Made by a program: the position numbers and the translations under genes
Shown here: positions 51,734 to 59,402 of the stretch, in pieces
How positions within the stretch are numbered: position 1 is the stretch's first letter
How the letters are laid out: each line of letters begins with the position of its first letter
The notes under the pieces: model-generated
The model's database searches: none
Told to the model about the DNA's origin: nothing
What the model saw: the letters and a program-made list of their open reading frames with translations, nothing else
From: Pseudomonadota bacterium
GTDB lineage: Bacteria > Pseudomonadota > Gammaproteobacteria > Acidiferrobacterales > UBA6901
Length of the DNA stretch: 64,000 nt
NCBI GenBank assembly: GCA_021783175.1
Contig: JAJXUF010000009.1
Span: forward strand, 3,115-67,114
Reading direction: 5' to 3'

Positions 51734-53377
51734 ATGCGTATTCACCGATTCCTGATGGTCGCGGGACTGATCGTCATCTTAAGCGCGTGCAGCAGCGGTA
51801 ACTCGCTGCCCTCCGCCGTGCCGAGCGGATCGGCGAGCGGCACCGTGCTGGATGGGTTGATTCTGAACGGGACGGTCACGGCGTATGATTTTTCGAGTGG
51901 GACACAGGGTGCAGTCCTGGGACAAGCCACGACCGACAGCGCCACCGGCGCCTATTCACTGTCGCTGCAAGTGGAATCGCGGCCCATTCTGCTGGAGATT
52001 ACCGGCGGATACTACACGGAGGAATCAGCGCCGGCGGGGACCACCAATACAGTAACGCTCGACCCCACTGACCACCTTACGGCCCTCATCAACTACACCA
52101 CCGGTGCGGCTGTGACAGTGTCGCTGACTGCTTTTACGCACCTTGCCGCCGGACTCGCCGAATATGAGATCAAGACAGGTGTCCCGGTTGCCAGCGCCGT
52201 CGACGACGCCAACCAACGCGTTTCGCAACTCGCCGGCTTGGATATTATTCACACCACTCCCCTTGAGGTTACGGATATCAATAACGCCAGTGCCAACCCG
52301 ACGCCAGGACTCGAGTACGGATTTCTCGCGGCGGGGATTTCGCAGTGGGTTTTGGACCATACCCCGAGTGGCGTCCCGACCCCTCTCCAGCAACCTTATA
52401 CGTCGATCAAATTCGACCAGCTCATGCACGATGACGTGGCAGCCGACGGATTGCTCGACGGTGAAGGCCTCGACCCGAACGGCGTGAAGATTGGGCTGTC
52501 GTTCGGCACGACGGCGTTGAGTCCCACGGTCTACCGACAAGGTATTGGTGTGTCCGTGCTTGAGTTCGCGGCGGGCTCGAATCCGGCAGATTCCACCAGC
52601 AACAAGACAGGGTTAACACCAGGCAATAGTCCCAGTTTTCTCACTTGGGCCGAAGCCTACGCGGCGAACACCGATAAGATGTTTGATGGCGTTGCGCCGC
52701 TAGCCATCACGATCCCGTCGATTACGATCATATCGCCTTCCGCGTCAGCGGGGTGGCTGCGCGCCACTCAGACCGTTTCGGCGGCCGTGCAGGACTATAG
52801 TGGCCTCACCTCAGATAGCCTCAGCGTCGATGGTGGAGCGCCCCAGACCATGACCACTACTCTTAGCTCGCCATCCTGGCCTCTCGACACGACAACGCTT
52901 GCCGATGGGCCGCACACCGTTGTTGTCTCGGCCACTAACGTCGCCGGCCTGACAGGCAGCGCGACGGTAAGCTTCCGGGTGGACAATACGCCGCCGTCGT
53001 TGACGTTGGGCAGCGCGAGTTTCATCGGGACGACCACCGGACCCGCGCCTATCGCGACCTACGGACAGTGTGCGTTGACGGGGGTGGTGTCCGACAGCGG
53101 CAGCGGTCCCGCGGGCAGTGTCACGGCCTCGTGGACGGCGGATCCCATCGTTCCGACCGGCGAGTCCACTGCCGCGGGTTTGGTGAATAATGCGTTTAGC
53201 CTGATGCTGTCGCCCGTGGACGTCGGGAGCAACGCTACCGTATCTACCCCGATCGCACTGACCGTGCGTGATGCCGCGGGGAACAGCATCACGTATTCGC
53301 ATACGCTCAACGTCACTACGACCTCCTGCGCGAGAACACCCTTTGTCGGGTGCCAGTTCACCTGCACCGTTAACTGA
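51734..53377 (+). CDS. large lipoprotein with Ig-like repeats
   Basis: A 547-residue lipoprotein: MRIHRFLMVAGLIVILSAC gives a lipobox LSAC, and Ser follows Cys, so outer-membrane sorting is likely. Residues ~35-90 contain the strand motif GTVTAYDFSSGTQGAVLGQA. The C-terminal part has bacterial Ig-like segments: SADGLSV-type turns, DTTTLADGPHTVVVSATNVA, GLTGSATVSFRVDNTPPSL and a final domain ending ...TVSTPIALTVRDAAG. It resembles surface or pilus-associated adhesins of conjugative elements. The next gene is a paralogue sharing the YDFSSG motif. Confidence 0.75.
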   Translation: MRIHRFLMVAGLIVILSACSSGNSLPSAVPSGSASGTVLDGLILNGTVTAYDFSSGTQGAVLGQATTDSATGAYSLSLQVESRPILLEITGGYYTEESAPAGTTNTVTLDPTDHLTALINYTTGAAVTVSLTAFTHLAAGLAEYEIKTGVPVASAVDDANQRVSQLAGLDIIHTTPLEVTDINNASANPTPGLEYGFLAAGISQWVLDHTPSGVPTPLQQPYTSIKFDQLMHDDVAADGLLDGEGLDPNGVKIGLSFGTTALSPTVYRQGIGVSVLEFAAGSNPADSTSNKTGLTPGNSPSFLTWAEAYAANTDKMFDGVAPLAITIPSITIISPSASAGWLRATQTVSAAVQDYSGLTSDSLSVDGGAPQTMTTTLSSPSWPLDTTTLADGPHTVVVSATNVAGLTGSATVSFRVDNTPPSLTLGSASFIGTTTGPAPIATYGQCALTGVVSDSGSGPAGSVTASWTADPIVPTGESTAAGLVNNAFSLMLSPVDVGSNATVSTPIALTVRDAAGNSITYSHTLNVTTTSCARTPFVGCQFTCTVN

Positions 53378-53379
53378 CC

Positions 53380-54675
53380 ATGGTGCGTGGGCTCGGCATG
53401 GTTTTGGTGGCACTGGCCCTCACAGGATGTGGGAGCAGCACCACGCCGCCGCCAACCCCGACGACCACCACCGTGAGCGGCACGGTGGTGGTGGGGTCAA
53501 CGGCCACCAGCGGCAACGTGGCCGTTTATGACTTCTCCTCTGGCTCTAAGGGTGCGTTACTCGCGAGTGGGTCTATTGCCGCGGACGGCAGCGGCCACTT
53601 CTCACTCAACTACACGACGTCCAACGCACCTGCTGCGATCCTGGTTGAAACAACGGATGAGTGCTATGACGAAAATGCGTATTTCTGGGCGGGAGGGGGC
53701 ATGCCGGGAGGAATGGCCGTCGCATCAGTATGTGGCTTTGCTCCATTGCCAGCGCTTGACGCCGTCGCCATAGGCGGTATTTCCACCGTCGCGGTGACAC
53801 CCTACACGCATGCCGAGCTGGGTCTTGTTCAGTATGAGATCCGCCACGGCGTGGCCGTCTCGACCGCCCTGGCTGATGCCGAGACCGCCTTCAACCAGCT
53901 GCTGGGCTTTGATCCCGTGACCACCTTGCCTGCGATGCCGCAGCCGGTGGAAACAGAGAGCGCCGCCGCGATCTACGGTGGCCTCATCGCTGCGATCCCA
54001 AGCTGGCTCTACAACGTGGCGTACGACGCGTCCGGCGCGCGTTCTGCCACACCATTCGGCAGCGCGCCGATGACGACACTCAATTTCGCAGACGACATGC
54101 GTAGCGATCTTGCCGAAGATGGCGTACTCAATGGCATGGGGCGTGATTCGAGCGGTGCTTCAACCTCGCTTTCGATCGCTGGTGTACCACTCACGACCGC
54201 TGTGTACCGTCACGGATTAGCGAAATACGCGGTCACTCAGCTGCGCGGCTACTTTGAGTCGGGTGCTGGCGATACGGTCAGCGGCACGCATCTCATCGTC
54301 CCATTTCTGACGCCCCTCGTGGCCTATAACGGGAGCTCTGTATTATTCGACAGTTCTCCCATCACGCCGCTTGATGAGAATGATCCCGTCGTTATCCTGC
54401 GCGCTCCACTGGCCGGGGCTACGTTAAGTGGTTCCGCTGGAGTCACGGGCATTGTCCAAGACATTGTTGGCGTGCCGGCGGATGCGACACTGCCAGGCGA
54501 GACCGTTTTATTGGTCGATGGTGTGGTTTATGAGGGGTTCTCTGACAGGTATAACCCCAACTGGTTTGTGAACACGACGATATTCCCGAATGGGGCGCAC
54601 ACACTGACGCTCCAAACGACTGACAACCTCGGCAATACGGCCTCTTCGAGTGTCAGCGTCACCTTTTCAAACTGA
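53380..54675 (+). CDS. lipoprotein, paralogue of the preceding gene
   Basis: A 431-residue protein starting two bases after the preceding stop, so translation is coupled. MVRGLGMVLVALALTGC is a lipoprotein signal peptide with lipobox LTGC, followed by a Thr/Pro-rich linker. NVAVYDFSSGSKGALLASGS mirrors the motif of the upstream paralogue (TVTAYDFSSGTQGAVLGQA). The C-terminus has an Ig-like domain (NGAHTLTLQTTDNLGNTASS). The pair may form a heteromeric surface complex. Confidence 0.75.
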   Translation: MVRGLGMVLVALALTGCGSSTTPPPTPTTTTVSGTVVVGSTATSGNVAVYDFSSGSKGALLASGSIAADGSGHFSLNYTTSNAPAAILVETTDECYDENAYFWAGGGMPGGMAVASVCGFAPLPALDAVAIGGISTVAVTPYTHAELGLVQYEIRHGVAVSTALADAETAFNQLLGFDPVTTLPAMPQPVETESAAAIYGGLIAAIPSWLYNVAYDASGARSATPFGSAPMTTLNFADDMRSDLAEDGVLNGMGRDSSGASTSLSIAGVPLTTAVYRHGLAKYAVTQLRGYFESGAGDTVSGTHLIVPFLTPLVAYNGSSVLFDSSPITPLDENDPVVILRAPLAGATLSGSAGVTGIVQDIVGVPADATLPGETVLLVDGVVYEGFSDRYNPNWFVNTTIFPNGAHTLTLQTTDNLGNTASSSVSVTFSN

Positions 54676-54703
54676 CCTTTCACCAAAAAAGGAGAAATCA
54701 AGA

Positions 54704-54955
54704 ATGTCGATCCATAAGGGACTGTGGCCGCTGTTAGGCGTCATCGGGATTTTCGGTACGGGATGTGCCTCGACGATGGGGCAACTACAGCAGGTGTCCT
54801 CCGGGCGCGTCGGCTGCGCGGCGGACACGGTCGCGATTTCGGATGTCCATCGCGGGATGAACTCCGCTGCATGGACCGCTTCCTGTCACGGCAAGGCGTA
54901 TTACTGTTCCGGCACCGACATGTTGCGCGGTGTCTCATGCGCCCCGAAATCGTAA
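54704..54955 (+). CDS. small Cys-rich lipoprotein
   Basis: An 83-residue protein from ATG 54704, preceded by AAGGAG nine bases upstream. MSIHKGLWPLLGVIGIFGTG C is a lipoprotein signal peptide; the mature part of ~60 residues has four further Cys that could form disulfides (VGCAADTVAI...WTASCHGKAYYCSGTD...VSCAPKS). It could play the part of VirB7, the small lipoprotein that stabilises VirB9, but that is a guess from size and position. Confidence 0.7.
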   Translation: MSIHKGLWPLLGVIGIFGTGCASTMGQLQQVSSGRVGCAADTVAISDVHRGMNSAAWTASCHGKAYYCSGTDMLRGVSCAPKS

Positions 54956-55018
54956 CGACAGAGTACCACCCATGGCCCGGTCCTCCTCTTCCATGACACC
55001 CCGAGGCCGGGCTCTTGC

Positions 55019-55052
55019 GGGCTGACGGACTTTCGCCAGCCCTGTTTTTCTT
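55019..55052 (+). terminator. hairpin with T-run immediately upstream of csrA
   Basis: GGGCTG at 55019-55024 pairs with CAGCCC at 55037-55042, and the stem is followed by TGTTTTTCTT. This fits an intrinsic terminator of the lipoprotein/secretion transcript. It ends 16 bases before the csrA ATG, inside its leader, so it may also act as an attenuator for csrA. Confidence 0.55.
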
Positions 55053-55068
55053 ACCTAAGGAGATCAAC

Positions 55069-55272
55069 ATGGAAGTTCGCCAGGACAAGGAACTCGGCGG
55101 TCTCGTTCTCACGCGGCGCGATGGCGAGTCGTTTTTGGCGGGGGATGACATTGAAATTACGGTTCTTGAGGCACGCTCTGGTCGTGCGCGCCTGGCCGTC
55201 CGCGCCCCGAAAGATTGCCGCGTTTTGCGCGGCGAGCTTCTTCGCCCCGAGCAGCAACGAACCAAGTCATGA
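55069..55272 (+). CDS. csrA: CsrA-like RNA-binding regulator of the mobile element
   Basis: A 67-residue protein from ATG 55069 with AAGGAG seven bases upstream. GGLVLTRRDGESFLAGDDIE ITVLEARSGRARLAVRAPKD CRVLRGELLR matches CsrA strand by strand: the L-x-L-TRR-GE start, GDDIxITVL, and the APK.. V.R.E. end, with the RNA-binding Arg/Val in the last strand. A ten-residue N-terminal extension replaces the usual start MLIL. CsrA homologues encoded by integrative elements next to type IV secretion genes are known in Legionella, where they control conjugation genes; a similar role here is inference. Confidence 0.85.
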   Translation: MEVRQDKELGGLVLTRRDGESFLAGDDIEITVLEARSGRARLAVRAPKDCRVLRGELLRPEQQRTKS

Positions 55273-55299
55273 CGGACTCACCGCCGGAGGAATTCGGCC

Positions 55300-55572
55300 A
55301 TGAATCGACAGGATAGTCACACAGACACCGCTGAGGGCTTCGATGAAGCTTCAGCGACTTACATCCCCTCCCCAGGGCAGGGCTATGGCCCCTGCCTTGC
55401 GCCCTGCCGCCATCGAAGCTGTCAGTGGCAGCGCACCGTGGCCGCGCAGCCGTGCGCACTGTGCGTGCGACCGATGGGGTTCGACGTGCAGTTCTGCGAG
55501 AACGAAGGGGACGTCGCGCACGCGATCTGTGTTGACGACGATCTCGATGCCCAGGATCGCCGGGACCCCTAA
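55300..55572 (+). CDS. small Cys-rich, possibly zinc-binding protein
   Basis: A 90-residue protein with GGAGG nine bases before ATG 55300. The middle has CLAPCRHRSCQWQ and CALCVRPMGFDVQFCE, then HAICVDDD, i.e. seven Cys and one His spaced as in zinc ribbons (CxxC...C..H..C). It starts 27 bp after csrA. No family name can be given with confidence; similar small zinc proteins accompany ICE maintenance genes. Confidence 0.6.
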   Translation: MNRQDSHTDTAEGFDEASATYIPSPGQGYGPCLAPCRHRSCQWQRTVAAQPCALCVRPMGFDVQFCENEGDVAHAICVDDDLDAQDRRDP

Positions 55573-55944
55573 GCGGAAGCTTGTCGCGGATGAGCTGGAG
55601 GAGCGCAGGCGGCCTCAGTGCTCCAGGGTGGGAGAAGATGCCTTGTTGTCCATCATCGCCTCCTTGCGAATCAGATGGTTAGGGAAACTCCGCCGGTTTA
55701 TATGGCGCTGGCCCCGGATTATATGGCATGTTTGCCACCGAACTGTAGTTCAGCAGGCGCTCGACAAACTGATTTCATAACGCGATAGAAAACGTGGACC
55801 AAAAATTAAAGTCATGGTATCAAGCGAAGCTTCGTTGCGCGGCGCGTCAACGAGTTGACGGCGACAGCGAACGTAAGCTTCGCTTCCATGAGTCAACACA
55901 TTGCTCCCCGATTTTCTGCGTCTTACTGGACTTCACTGGCGTGG
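55573..55944. other. non-coding stretch preceding the cassette array
   Basis: No convincing gene. Around 55700-55735 a TTATATGGC motif occurs twice (GGTTTATATGGCGCTGGCC and GGATTATATGGCATGTTTGC). A recombination site (attI-like) might be expected here if this were a complete integron, but no integrase gene lies near and I cannot identify attI. Confidence 0.35.
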
Positions 55945-55949
55945 CGCCG

Positions 55950-56036
55950 CTGAACTATTCGCTGGTGCCGACGCCGGAAACAACGTGTCATGTTTCCGGC
56001 CACTTTCGTGGCCGGTGCGGCACAGCTTAATAGTTA
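55950..56036 (+). repeat. attC-like site 0
   Basis: Imperfect palindrome: AACTATTCGCTGGTGCCG on the left is matched by the complement of CGGCACAGCTTAATAGTT on the right, ending in GTTATGT. Inside, two mutually exclusive perfect hairpins share CCGGC: GCCGGAAAC/GTTTCCGGC (55973-56000) and CCGGCCAC/GTGGCCGG (55996-56015). This is the expected folded structure of an attC bottom strand. Confidence 0.55.
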
Positions 56037-56062
56037 TGTGAACTCGAAATAAAGGGGGAAGA

Positions 56063-56374
56063 ATGGAAGCGAAAATCGCTGTATTTGGAATATTGAGGTT
56101 TCCTCCTGAGAATATTGCAGAATTGCTGCCTCACCTGAGAACCTTCGTGAAAGCCACGCAAGAAAACGATGGGTGTGTTTTATATGAAGTCGCAGAAGAC
56201 CCTTTCGACAAAGGTCTAATTCGTTTTTCAGAACTTTGGCCGGATAGAGAAAGCCTCGATAAACACCTAAAAGCGCCTCATATCGAGCCTTGGAGAGCGC
56301 AAGCTAGGAAATATGGTTTAATGGAAAGGGTATTTGATTCCTATGACATATCATCAAACGCAATTCCGGTTTAA
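56063..56374 (+). CDS. antibiotic biosynthesis monooxygenase (ABM) domain protein, cassette gene
   Basis: A 103-residue ferredoxin-like-fold protein. FVKATQENDGCVLYEVAEDP and FSELWPDRESLDKHLKAPHI are the typical ABM motifs (E...W.D...L..H...PH). Members are small monooxygenases or heme/quinol-handling enzymes. GGGGAAGA precedes ATG. The gene starts 27 bp after attC-like site 0 and ends just before site 1, so it is one cassette; its base composition is AT-richer than the secretion genes, as expected of acquired cassettes. Confidence 0.85.
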   Translation: MEAKIAVFGILRFPPENIAELLPHLRTFVKATQENDGCVLYEVAEDPFDKGLIRFSELWPDRESLDKHLKAPHIEPWRAQARKYGLMERVFDSYDISSNAIPV

Positions 56375-56382
56375 TTAGAAAC

Positions 56383-56454
56383 ACATCACACAGCGCTCAA
56401 AATGGACGCAAATTTCGCTGTGCTCCATTTGCGCCATTTAGCTCAGCGTTAGGT
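56383..56454 (+). repeat. attC site 1
   Basis: A ~72-bp imperfect palindrome between the ABM and hydrolase genes: CAAAATGGACGCAAAT pairs with ATTTGCGCCATTTAGC, and the site ends with the core GCGTTAGGT. The core GTTAGGT fits GTTRRRY. Confidence 0.75.
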
Positions 56455-56474
56455 CGATCAAGGACAGGCCAGCA

Positions 56475-57398
56475 ATGGAGGCAATTATGTCAATTCAAAC
56501 GACCATTGCGTCGATCAATGTGCTTGCATCATCGAGATCGTATGGGGCAGAAACAAGAACCATGTTAATTGACAGAACGTCCGCCAAGCTCTTTACAGTC
56601 GTATATCCGAAACAGAACGCAGAAACTGTAATTCTGTTGCACGGCGGGCCTGGAGTCCCAATGGACTTCTCTCCGATCGCGGAGCCACTGTCACGTCAAT
56701 ATCAGGTTATCGCTTTTGATCAGCGGGGAACGGGTCGTTCGCCCGCGGCTGCTGAAGCCACTTACTCTATCAACGAATACATGCAAGACATAGAGACCAT
56801 TGCGCGATATTTCGGACTGAACAAGTTCCACCTGTTTGGCCATTCATGGGGCGGCTTGTATGCGCAAATCTACACCGAGAAGAACCCACAACGAATCTTG
56901 AGCATGTTTCTGAGTAGCCCCAGTTCCGGAACGGGAGAGATCTGGAGGCAAACAGAAAACGAAGTCATGTCGTTTAACAGGGAACACTCTGGTTTGTGGG
57001 GTTGGTTAATGATGGGCGTGAAATCATTGCTTGGTCTACTTGGCTCAGACAAAGCCTATCAATCCTTGTTCAAGCAGGTGCTGGAAAATTACAACAAGGA
57101 ATATGACCCATCGTTCGCGGCAACGGATGCAATGGTCGAAAACCTGCAGGCCCTACCAATTAACAAGACTCGCCGTCACATTGTGGCATACCCGCAACTC
57201 AAGGATTCAATCGATTACCGATTCCCCATAATGGTTACATACGGCGAGAATGACATTTACGGTGAAAGCAAAAACGATGTTAAGAGGCGATTTCTGAAAG
57301 CCACTTTCGTCGAAATTCAGCATGCAGGTCATATCGCATGGAAGCACAACTACCCAGCGTTTGTGCGTACGCTAAGCGATTTCTACCACCTTCAGTAA
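56475..57398 (+). CDS. alpha/beta hydrolase (proline iminopeptidase-like), cassette gene
   Basis: A 307-residue hydrolase; ATG 56475 or, with GGAGG five bases upstream, ATG 56487. HGGPGVPMDFSPIAEPLS is the oxyanion region, FDQRGTGRSP follows, the nucleophile is in LFGHSWGGLYAQIY, and the C-terminal MVTYGENDIYG and QHAGHIAW supply Asp and His. Proline iminopeptidases and related lactonases share this layout. It fills the second cassette, between attC sites 1 and 2. Confidence 0.88.
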   Translation: MEAIMSIQTTIASINVLASSRSYGAETRTMLIDRTSAKLFTVVYPKQNAETVILLHGGPGVPMDFSPIAEPLSRQYQVIAFDQRGTGRSPAAAEATYSINEYMQDIETIARYFGLNKFHLFGHSWGGLYAQIYTEKNPQRILSMFLSSPSSGTGEIWRQTENEVMSFNREHSGLWGWLMMGVKSLLGLLGSDKAYQSLFKQVLENYNKEYDPSFAATDAMVENLQALPINKTRRHIVAYPQLKDSIDYRFPIMVTYGENDIYGESKNDVKRRFLKATFVEIQHAGHIAWKHNYPAFVRTLSDFYHLQ

Positions 57399-57408
57399 GG
57401 TTACTCGA

Positions 57409-57563
57409 TCTAACATGCCCTATAACTCGGACAGAAAAAGCGGCGCGCCTTCGTCGCCCGACTTATTTCCGTCGGCCATGGGCGGCTTGGCGACCGATTG
57501 CATACTGCTTTACGAAGAGGCGAACTCTGGCACTCTGACTGCCGCTTAATCATGGCGTTAGCG
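57409..57563 (+). repeat. attC site 2
   Basis: Runs from ATCTAAC (RYYYAAC) to GGCGTTAGCG, ~155 bp, at the long end for attC. The arms pair imperfectly (e.g. AAGCGGC with GCCGCTT around the core). It follows the hydrolase stop by 10 bp and precedes the SnoaL-like cassette gene. Confidence 0.6.
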
Positions 57564-57580
57564 ACGAAGGTTGGTTGCAG

Positions 57581-58021
57581 ATGGGACCTGATGAGCAAGA
57601 AATCCGCGAGGTGCATTCCACCTGGATCGCGCCCGTCAACGCCGGCGATCTTGTCTGCTTGCTCACCTTGCTGGCGGACGATGTCGTGTTTTTCAATCCG
57701 GGGCAAGCGCCGTTCGACAGGCATGGGTTCTCCACCAACTTCGCGGCCGCCCACCAACAGGTTCAGATTCGTTGCATCAGCGAGTTGGAGGAGGTCGTGG
57801 TCGGCGGCGAAGTGGCCTACACGCGGAGCCGGGATACGTTGTCCGTGATCCGGCGCACCAGCGGGGAAGCGACGCAGCTTGCCGGGCACCGTATTACGGT
57901 GTACCGCAACAAGCCGACGGCCGCTGGCTCTTGGCTCGCGATGCCCATACGTTGTCCCCCGTGGGGAAGTAAGATCGTTAGCCGCCCAACCATCGCTTCC
58001 AGCCGACGTCCCTGCCTCTGA
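57581..58021 (+). CDS. SnoaL/NTF2-like protein, cassette gene with probable frameshift
   Basis: As written the frame gives 146 residues from ATG 57581. The first ~110 residues are a SnoaL-like/DUF4440 fold (EVHSTWIAPVNAGDLVCLLT, LADDVVFFNPGQAPFDRHGF). The ending is wrong for the family: after GHRITVYR the expected K-QADGRWLLARDAHTLSPVG occurs in the +1 frame, closing at TAA 57970-57972. A single A appears to be missing in CGCAACAAG near 57910. The product is therefore either a shortened variant or a pseudogene. Confidence 0.6.
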   Translation: MGPDEQEIREVHSTWIAPVNAGDLVCLLTLLADDVVFFNPGQAPFDRHGFSTNFAAAHQQVQIRCISELEEVVVGGEVAYTRSRDTLSVIRRTSGEATQLAGHRITVYRNKPTAAGSWLAMPIRCPPWGSKIVSRPTIASSRRPCL

Positions 58022-58067
58022 GGCTTCGCCCTTACGGCAGGGTCACCGCTGAAGCGGGGCGTTATGC
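57984..58067 (+). repeat. attC site 3
   Basis: From GCCCAAC to GTTATGC, 84 bp. The arms are complementary through GTCCCTGCC and GGCAGGG around a small loop (TCTGAGGCTTCGCCCTTAC). It lies between the SnoaL-like gene and the HIT gene. Confidence 0.7.
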
Positions 58068-58082
58068 CGCAAGGATGAAGGT

Positions 58083-58520
58083 ATGGAAGCCGTGAGCTAT
58101 ACGCTTTTCAAAAACTCCCACTTTGTAGCCGAGCAATGCAGAGATTGTGCGCTACCCGGTTACCTCATTGTTAGTTCCGTGCACGAAACGTCAGATCTGG
58201 GCGGCCTCGGTAAGGAGGCGGCAGCCCTTTTAGGGCCTACCCTTGTTCATGTTGTGTCTGCCGTAAAAGAAGTCATCAATCCTTTAAGGATATATTGCGC
58301 GCAGTTTGGCGAACAACATAACCAATTGCATTTTCATGTCTTTCCAAGAACAAAGGAAATTACAGAGACGTACCTCATGGAAAAACCGGAACAACGCGAA
58401 CTCATTCATGGCCCAGTGCTACTCGACTGGGCGCGAGCCAAGTACAAGGGTCTGCTTCTATCGCAGGATGCAGAAGAGATAATTGAAAGAATTCGCTGGA
58501 CCCTAAACAATGCGGCATAA
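58083..58520 (+). CDS. HIT-family hydrolase/transferase, cassette gene
   Basis: A 145-residue histidine-triad protein: QHNQLHFHVFPR carries the His-x-His-x-His-type catalytic motif in a HNQLHFHV variant. ALPGYLIVSSVHET is the usual N-terminal segment of nucleotide-binding HIT proteins. Likely substrates are nucleotide phosphoramidates or dinucleoside polyphosphates. Its stop codon lies inside GCATAAC, the first half of the recombination site that follows. Confidence 0.88.
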   Translation: MEAVSYTLFKNSHFVAEQCRDCALPGYLIVSSVHETSDLGGLGKEAAALLGPTLVHVVSAVKEVINPLRIYCAQFGEQHNQLHFHVFPRTKEITETYLMEKPEQRELIHGPVLLDWARAKYKGLLLSQDAEEIIERIRWTLNNAA

Positions 58521-58532
58521 CTGTAGTTGGGC
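58515..58532. repeat. minimal recombination-core site, cassette junction J1
   Basis: GCATAAC-TGTA-GTTGGGC: the two inverted integrase-binding half-sites (RYYYAAC and GTTRRRY) separated by only four bases, without the usual hairpin. Rightward cassettes end here and leftward ones begin. Confidence 0.6.
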
Positions 58533-58785
58533 GGCACCAACACGTGGTGTGTACCCGTCTCCAACGCCTCGCCAGGCACATCGGCTCCAGCGCAGTTGCC
58601 CAATAAGCACCAACGGCTTGTTTGCCGCACAGGATGTTAGACGGCTCTCCCACGACCTTGACGATGAACGGCGAGGAAAACTCAAAATCATCGGTGTAGT
58701 GCGCCAGAACACGGTCGAGGTTGCGACTGTTCCAGGCTGCGATCCATTCAGCCGCGAAGTATTCTGCAAAGGACTTGTCAATCAT
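58533..58785 (-). pseudogene. SnoaL/NTF2-like protein, truncated cassette gene
   Basis: Leftward gene from ATG 58785: MIDKSFAEYFAAEWIAAWNS, RNLDRVLAHYTDDFEFSSPF, IVKVVGEPSNILCGKQAVGA YWATALE is the first ~70 residues of an NTF2-like protein. After that the family pattern is lost (PMCLARRWRR), and the sequence runs into site J1, so the 3' half of the gene is missing. It is preceded at its 5' side by attC at 58806-58887. Confidence 0.7.
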
Positions 58786-58805
58786 GGTGCTCCGCGTTTT
58801 GTGAT

Positions 58806-58887
58806 GCCCAACGCTGCGCGTGAGCGGCGAGCGGAGGCGGCGCGGAGCGCCGAGGTGGCAAGCCCGACTCGACGTGCTTGTTAGGGC
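58806..58887 (-). repeat. attC site 4, leftward orientation
   Basis: On the minus strand GCCCTAAC ... GTTGGGC over 82 bp, with internal complementary arms (GGCGCTCCGCGCC and neighbours). Between the VOC gene and the truncated SnoaL-like gene. Its orientation is opposite to sites 0-3. Confidence 0.7.
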
Positions 58888-59324
58888 TCAATTTTTTCCC
58901 AGTTGTCATGCCGCTGCCGGCGCTCCTGGCGATAGTTTGTAATTTCCAGCCGCACCCCATCGGGGTCTGAGAAGAACACTGCGAAATAGTCCGGTGCATA
59001 CTCAGGATACCGCTTGGGTTCGCTCACTGAAATGTTTTGTTCTTTCAGTCTTCGCGCCGCTTCTTTCACTTCTTTTTCGCCCTCAACTCTCAAGCAGAAA
59101 TGATGGAGCCCGGGAGCATAGGGGTTATGTGGGTCTTTGGACCGAGCGGGCCGCAGCACATACCCGAAGTGTCGGTTGTAGTATTGAATATGTTTCTCGC
59201 CATCAATTTGAAACTGATTCTTTCGGAAGCCAAGAACCTTCATGACCACATCATAGAATTTCTCCGACCTCTCCAGATTTGAGGTTGTAACGTAGATGTG
59301 ATCGATTCCGATGACTTCAGGCAT
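58881..59324 (-). CDS. VOC (glyoxalase/bleomycin-resistance/dioxygenase fold) protein, cassette gene
   Basis: A 147-residue protein from ATG 59324, which is 12 bases from the attC core GTTGGGC; the frame is open further but would lie inside attC. EVIGIDHIYVTTSNLERSEK FYDVVMKVLGF, APGLHHFCLRVEG and DPDGVRLEITNY give the His-x..Glu metal-ligand pattern of one VOC module. Members include glyoxalases, dioxygenases and fosfomycin/bleomycin resistance proteins; the particular substrate is unclear. Confidence 0.88.
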   Translation of the reverse strand: MPEVIGIDHIYVTTSNLERSEKFYDVVMKVLGFRKNQFQIDGEKHIQYYNRHFGYVLRPARSKDPHNPYAPGLHHFCLRVEGEKEVKEAARRLKEQNISVSEPKRYPEYAPDYFAVFFSDPDGVRLEITNYRQERRQRHDNWEKIEP

Positions 59325-59335
59325 GTGCGTTTTGA

Positions 59336-59402
59336 GCCCAACGTTCAAATTGAGGGATGACACCGCGTTTTCGCGGCGTCCCTTTCGAATGCAGAGTTAG
59401 GC
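59336..59402 (-). repeat. attC site 5, leftward orientation
   Basis: Minus strand: GCCTAAC ... GTTGGGC, 67 bp, with the stem GGGACGCCGCG/CGCGGTGTCATCCC inside. The stop codon of the peroxiredoxin gene lies inside the GCCTAAC core. It is one of the clearest sites in the array. Confidence 0.8.
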
